This document shows positions 16,708 to 19,526 of a stretch of DNA of 19,526 bases, piece by piece. Each line of letters starts with the position of its first letter. Position 1 is the stretch's first letter. This DNA comes from CAYVQU01 sp964453155 (GTDB taxonomy: Bacteria; Chloroflexota; Anaerolineae; Anaerolineales; UBA11858). The notes under the pieces were generated by a model. It worked only from the letters and a program-made list of their open reading frames with translations. It was not told the origin of the DNA and made no database searches. The position numbers and the translations under genes were made by a program. The stretch spans positions 1 through 19,526 of the forward strand of contig CAYVQU010000097.1 of the NCBI GenBank assembly GCA_964453155.1. The letters are read 5' to 3'.

Positions 16708-16754
16708 ACTACCCACTACCCACTACCCACTACCCACTACCCACTACCCACTAC
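16708..16754. repeat. Heptamer tandem repeat, 6.7 copies of ACTACCC (GGGTAGT on the coding strand)
   Basis: Six perfect ACTACCC units plus ACTAC, 47 bp without a mismatch. The array begins one base past the TAA stop of the LuxR-type regulator, in its 3' untranslated region. On the transcribed strand it reads as repeated GGG blocks with 4-base TAGT loops, which meets the usual definition of a G-quadruplex motif. Heptanucleotide arrays of similar kind are known from cyanobacterial intergenic regions. Copy number is likely variable. Confidence 0.93.
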
Positions 16755-16755
16755 T

Positions 16756-17403
16756 TTATACTAACCGGTTCTCGATTGCGAACTTGACCAGACTCGGCAC
16801 ATCGCTGACCCCCAACTTTTTCATCAGGCGGCTGCGGTAGGTATTGACAGTGCTGGCCGACAGATGCAGGATCGCGGCAATTTCGGCACTGGTTTTGGCC
16901 TCAACTACCAACTGCAACACCTGGCGTTCGCGGTCACTCAGATCACGCAGAGGTGAAGCTTGATTTTCGCTGCGAGCCCGATCCTCAAGGTAACCATCGA
17001 GGATCGTTTCCGTTATTTGCTGGCTCAAATACCTCTCGCCGCGGTGCACCGCCCGGATGGCATCGACTACTTCGAGGCCAGAGGAGTCTTTGAGTAAATA
17101 CCCCCTGGCTCCGGCCTTCATGGCCTGGTAGATGTGTTCGTTAGTAGCATACATCGAGAGGATGATGATCTCAATCTCCGGGTAGGCCACCCGGATTTGG
17201 CGACCAGCTTCAATCCCGTTGAGGGTCGGCATGTTGATATCCAATACTGCGATGTCGGGGCGAAGTTGACGCGCAGCCTCCAAAGCTTGTAGCCCATCTT
17301 CTTCGGCGGCAACCACCTGAATATCAGGATGGTTGCCCAATATGGCTGCCAAACCATCGCGGATCACTTTATGATCATCGGCTAATAAAACCCTAATCGG
17401 CAT
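16756..17403 (-). CDS. NarL/FixJ-type response regulator with LuxR-family HTH
   Basis: A 215-residue regulator. The receiver occupies 1-120: LLADDHKVIRDGL, phospho-acceptor Asp55 in IAVLDINMPTLNG, switch Ser83, Lys105 in GYLLKDSS. The LuxR-type helix-turn-helix covers about 153-213 (LSDRERQVLQLV, TSAEIAAILHLSASTVNTYRSRLMKKLGV). It is a cytoplasmic DNA-binding protein, activated by phosphorylation in this family. The frame is open upstream to 17481, but that part only duplicates the end of the kinase gene. The ATG at 17403 overlaps the kinase stop by 11 bp and places the receiver at the normal position. Its cognate kinase is almost certainly the HisKA_3 protein upstream. It is the only recognisable DNA-binding protein in the window, hence the candidate transcriptional output of the cluster. 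Confidence 0.95.
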   Translation of the reverse strand: MPIRVLLADDHKVIRDGLAAILGNHPDIQVVAAEEDGLQALEAARQLRPDIAVLDINMPTLNGIEAGRQIRVAYPEIEIIILSMYATNEHIYQAMKAGARGYLLKDSSGLEVVDAIRAVHRGERYLSQQITETILDGYLEDRARSENQASPLRDLSDRERQVLQLVVEAKTSAEIAAILHLSASTVNTYRSRLMKKLGVSDVPSLVKFAIENRLV

Positions 17404-19438
17404 GAGTAGCTCTCGGTATTTGAATTTTGATTTGGGTCCCCTGCCCAATTTGCGAATCAATCTGCACGGTACCGCCAACAACGGTTGCTCTTTCGCGCAT
17501 ATTTTCCAGCCCCCAGCCGCGCCGTTGGGTTGGGTCTCGGAGGGCGGTCAGATTAAAACCACCCCCGTCATCTTGGATACTCAAAAAAACTGCGTTATTC
17601 GTCTCTTTCAAAGTGATCGTCACCTGCTCAGCCCCTGAATGTCGGGCGATATTGGTCAACGCTTCTTGCGTGATGCGGAAAAATGCAATTTCTTGATTGG
17701 CGGGTAACCGGGGTTCGAGCGCCGGGCCGATAACCTGGGTTTTGATCTGGGTCCGGGTGCTGAAGCGATCCGTCATCCAATGGAGGGCCGCCTGGAGGCC
17801 GTAATCGTCCAAGATTGAAGGGCGCAGGTCATCCATCACACCCCGAATTCCTTGCGATATTTCAGCCACCACATGAATTGATTGCTCTAATTGATCCAAC
17901 AAGGCTTCTTTCTCGCCGGTTTGCAAACTATCTTGCAGCATATTGAGATTGAAACTCAACACTGCCAGAGACTGCCCCACCTGATCATGAAGTTCGCGGG
18001 CCAAACGTAGCCGTTCGGCCTCTTCGGTTTCAGCCAGGCGGACGGTCAAGGACCATAAATCTTGCGTGCGTTGGTGTAAGGCCTTTTGTGTCTGAGCGTT
18101 TTTCAACGCAATTGCAACCTGATTCGAGAACGCCATCAGCCAATCGATATGTTTTTGCTCAAAAAAATCAGGGGTCGAATGATCCAGATTTAGGAATCCG
18201 ATCACCTCCCCATTTTCAAAGACAACCGGCGCCGCGGCATAAGACCGGATCCATTCGCCACCTTCAATGATCTCCCAATTGGGGGAGGTATGGGTATCGT
18301 TGATTTTGGCGGGTTGCCTGGTCGTAAGCATCCGCGCCAAATTGGGTCGCTCATCAATGCTAAAACTCAACTTATCCCAGGTTTCCCAATCCTTTTCCTC
18401 ATAACCACGATGGCGCACGATGGAAACCGAATCGTTCACAATGAGCATAAAGTTGACGGCGTCGGCGGTCAACACCTGCCCAACATTTTCTAGAATTCGG
18501 TCGAGAACTTGATCAAACTCGAGGGTGCTGCTGAGGGCCAGGGCTGTATCTTGAAGCGCTTCGGCCACCTGGAACATTTCGCGCTCCTGCTCTTGAGCCA
18601 GTTTGCGTCGGGTAATATCCCGAAAGAAACCCCAAACCCTTCGCAGGTGGTTATTTTCTACCACGCCATGCGCATTGTTGGCATAATATTTTTGAGAGCC
18701 ATCTTCTAAAGTCTCTACGCCTTCCCCCTCAACGATCTGGTAATTATTTTGAATAAATTCGGTAAACAGCGCATCGACCGGTCCGCCAGGAAAGGCTTGA
18801 AACACTTCGATCAGTTGTTTCCCCAGGACATCTGCGGGCTGTTTTCCGCCGTAGAAACGGGCCGCGACTTCATTACATTCTACTAGGCGGCCCGTATAAA
18901 AACGCCGAATCTGGTCTTCGAACGGCAGATCGGTCGGAATTGGCGGGTCGTACTCATAGCAAAATATGGCTTCATTCGTATGCTGGACCAGCGAGCGATA
19001 GCGTTCATCGCTTTCCCGCAGTGCTTTTTCGTTGGCTATGCGCTCGTTGCGCAATTTCTGGGTCTCCAAAGCCTGCTGGATGATATGCGGTAAGCGCCGA
19101 ATTTGGTCCGGTGATTTGATCACATAATCTGAAGCCCCGCGTTTGATGGCCTCGGCGGCGATTTCTTCCGACCCAGTTCCGGTTACAATGATGACCGGGG
19201 TTCCAGGGATTTCTCGGTGAACTTTATCTAAAACTTCCAATCCCGTAAAGCCCAGAATATTAAAATCGCTCAGAACAATATCGTAGGGTTGAGCGTGCAA
19301 AACGGCATCAAACTGCTCGCGCGATTCAGCTTCTATCAAATCAAACCCCTGCGCAGCATTTAGCAAGGAATCGTTAACTAAGGCCCGATCTAAAACATAA
19401 TCATCAACATACAAAACTCGAATCGCGTTCTCAGTCAT
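17393..19438 (-). CDS. NarL-family hybrid sensor kinase, REC-PAS-GAF-HisKA_3-HATPase
   Basis: A 681-residue cytoplasmic kinase. The N-terminal receiver (1-125) has Asp58 in IVLSDFNILGFTG and Lys108 in YVIKSP. PAS spans about 145-280 (YRSLVQHTNEAIF to FFRDITRRKLAQ). GAF spans about 295-448 and closely resembles the second GAF of the giant c-di-GMP protein. A coiled coil precedes the HisKA_3 domain with His484 in LARELHDQVGQSLA. The ATPase domain has the N-box around Asn596, DDGGGF (623-628) and GWGLENMRER (641-650). This kinase class pairs with NarL-type regulators, and one is encoded immediately downstream with an 11-bp overlap. The ATG at 19438 has only a weak GAAG-type site upstream. The region beyond 19476 is part of the terminal inverted repeat, so its promoter context is uncertain. 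Confidence 0.95.
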   Translation of the reverse strand: MTENAIRVLYVDDYVLDRALVNDSLLNAAQGFDLIEAESREQFDAVLHAQPYDIVLSDFNILGFTGLEVLDKVHREIPGTPVIIVTGTGSEEIAAEAIKRGASDYVIKSPDQIRRLPHIIQQALETQKLRNERIANEKALRESDERYRSLVQHTNEAIFCYEYDPPIPTDLPFEDQIRRFYTGRLVECNEVAARFYGGKQPADVLGKQLIEVFQAFPGGPVDALFTEFIQNNYQIVEGEGVETLEDGSQKYYANNAHGVVENNHLRRVWGFFRDITRRKLAQEQEREMFQVAEALQDTALALSSTLEFDQVLDRILENVGQVLTADAVNFMLIVNDSVSIVRHRGYEEKDWETWDKLSFSIDERPNLARMLTTRQPAKINDTHTSPNWEIIEGGEWIRSYAAAPVVFENGEVIGFLNLDHSTPDFFEQKHIDWLMAFSNQVAIALKNAQTQKALHQRTQDLWSLTVRLAETEEAERLRLARELHDQVGQSLAVLSFNLNMLQDSLQTGEKEALLDQLEQSIHVVAEISQGIRGVMDDLRPSILDDYGLQAALHWMTDRFSTRTQIKTQVIGPALEPRLPANQEIAFFRITQEALTNIARHSGAEQVTITLKETNNAVFLSIQDDGGGFNLTALRDPTQRRGWGLENMRERATVVGGTVQIDSQIGQGTQIKIQIPRATHAD

Positions 19439-19476
19439 CTACTTCACTCTACATTTACCAACGGCAACTTCACTAT

Positions 19477-19526
19477 AGAGTCTATTCACAATAAGGGGTG
19501 AACATGGTAAACCAGTCCAAACTGAG
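19477..19526. repeat. Right arm of the perfect 50-bp terminal inverted repeat
   Basis: Exact reverse complement of 5-54. The arm ends exactly at the window end. On the plus strand it contains AAGGGGTGA and an ATG at 19504 followed by the same first codons as the gene at the left edge (MVNQSKL), i.e. the start of a gene divergent from the kinase. Either the contig folded back on itself through an artefact, or a real inverted copy exists. A TATAGT (minus strand, plus 19472-19477) at the arm boundary could serve as a -10 for the kinase gene, but I see no convincing -35. Confidence 0.9.

Noticed and set aside
16708..16754. Heptamer array as a CRISPR
   Set aside because: The unit is 7 bp with no spacers, and there are no cas genes.
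16646..16840. Plus-strand open frame reading through the heptamer array (repeated THYPLPT)
   Set aside because: It is a by-product of the ACTACCC repeat and of the antisense of the LuxR-type regulator; there is no ribosome-binding site and no family resemblance.
17404..17481. Upstream extension of the LuxR-type regulator (26 extra residues)
   Set aside because: It overlaps the conserved end of the kinase gene, and the receiver fold begins at the ATG at 17403.
1..19526. Mobile element bounded by terminal inverted repeats
   Set aside because: No transposase, recombinase or target-site duplication is visible, and the repeat covers a coding junction; artefact or inversion repeat is more likely.

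Overview
The window looks like a contig from an uncultured bacterium, most plausibly an anaerobic member of the Chloroflexota (Anaerolineae-like). This placement is an inference from gene style: long PAS/GAF-rich sensors, Rcp1-type receivers, 'GAQDYL.KG' receivers, a GGDEF/HD-GYP fusion and a YqeC-MocA fusion. There is no rRNA or phylogenetic marker to fix it. Every gene I can support is on the minus strand, so transcription runs from the right edge to the left edge.

Right block (19438 to 16756): a hybrid NarL-type histidine kinase (REC-PAS-GAF-HisKA_3-HATPase) overlaps by 11 bp a complete NarL/FixJ response regulator (REC + LuxR-type HTH). That regulator is the only recognisable DNA-binding output in the window. 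A 206-bp gap follows. It holds a 7-bp tandem array (6.7 copies, GGGTAGT on the coding strand) starting one base after the stop codon, and the 5' region of the next gene.

Central block (16549 to 7446): a stand-alone NarL-like receiver with no HTH, an Rcp1-like receiver, and a 1578-residue REC-GGDEF-REC-PAS-PAS-GAF x4-HD-GYP protein that carries intact motifs for both making and breaking c-di-GMP. Next come a PAS-GAF-GAF-PAS-PAS protein with no kinase domain, a short STAS-like reading frame that looks truncated, and a HAMP-PAS protein with no kinase domain. The two kinase-less sensors end in the same distinctive C-terminal tail.

Left sensory block (7412 to 2428): an ABC_sub_bind-type lipoprotein is coupled by a GTGA overlap to a membrane histidine kinase (two TM helices, HAMP, PAS, HisKA, HATPase). 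A soluble REC-HisKA-HATPase kinase and an Rcp1-like receiver follow with gaps of 1-2 bp. No permease or ATPase accompanies the lipoprotein, so it is probably a ligand sensor for the kinase.

Left metabolic block (2263 to 1): after a 164-bp gap with a strong hairpin, a second dyad and a candidate promoter come yqeB and a yqeC-mocA fusion. These are maturation factors of the selenium-dependent molybdenum hydroxylase type. The first nine codons of another gene run off the left edge.

Taken together, the sensory genes look like one branched phosphorelay/c-di-GMP network. Eight receiver domains face only three transmitter domains, outputs are split between one transcription factor and one giant c-di-GMP enzyme, and a lipoprotein feeds one kinase. 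Whether this network controls the adjacent Mo/Se genes is not shown by the sequence. The two ends of the window carry a perfect 50-bp inverted repeat that includes a gene start. It is either an assembly or amplification artefact or a real inversion-type repeat, and it should be resolved before the context at the edges is trusted.
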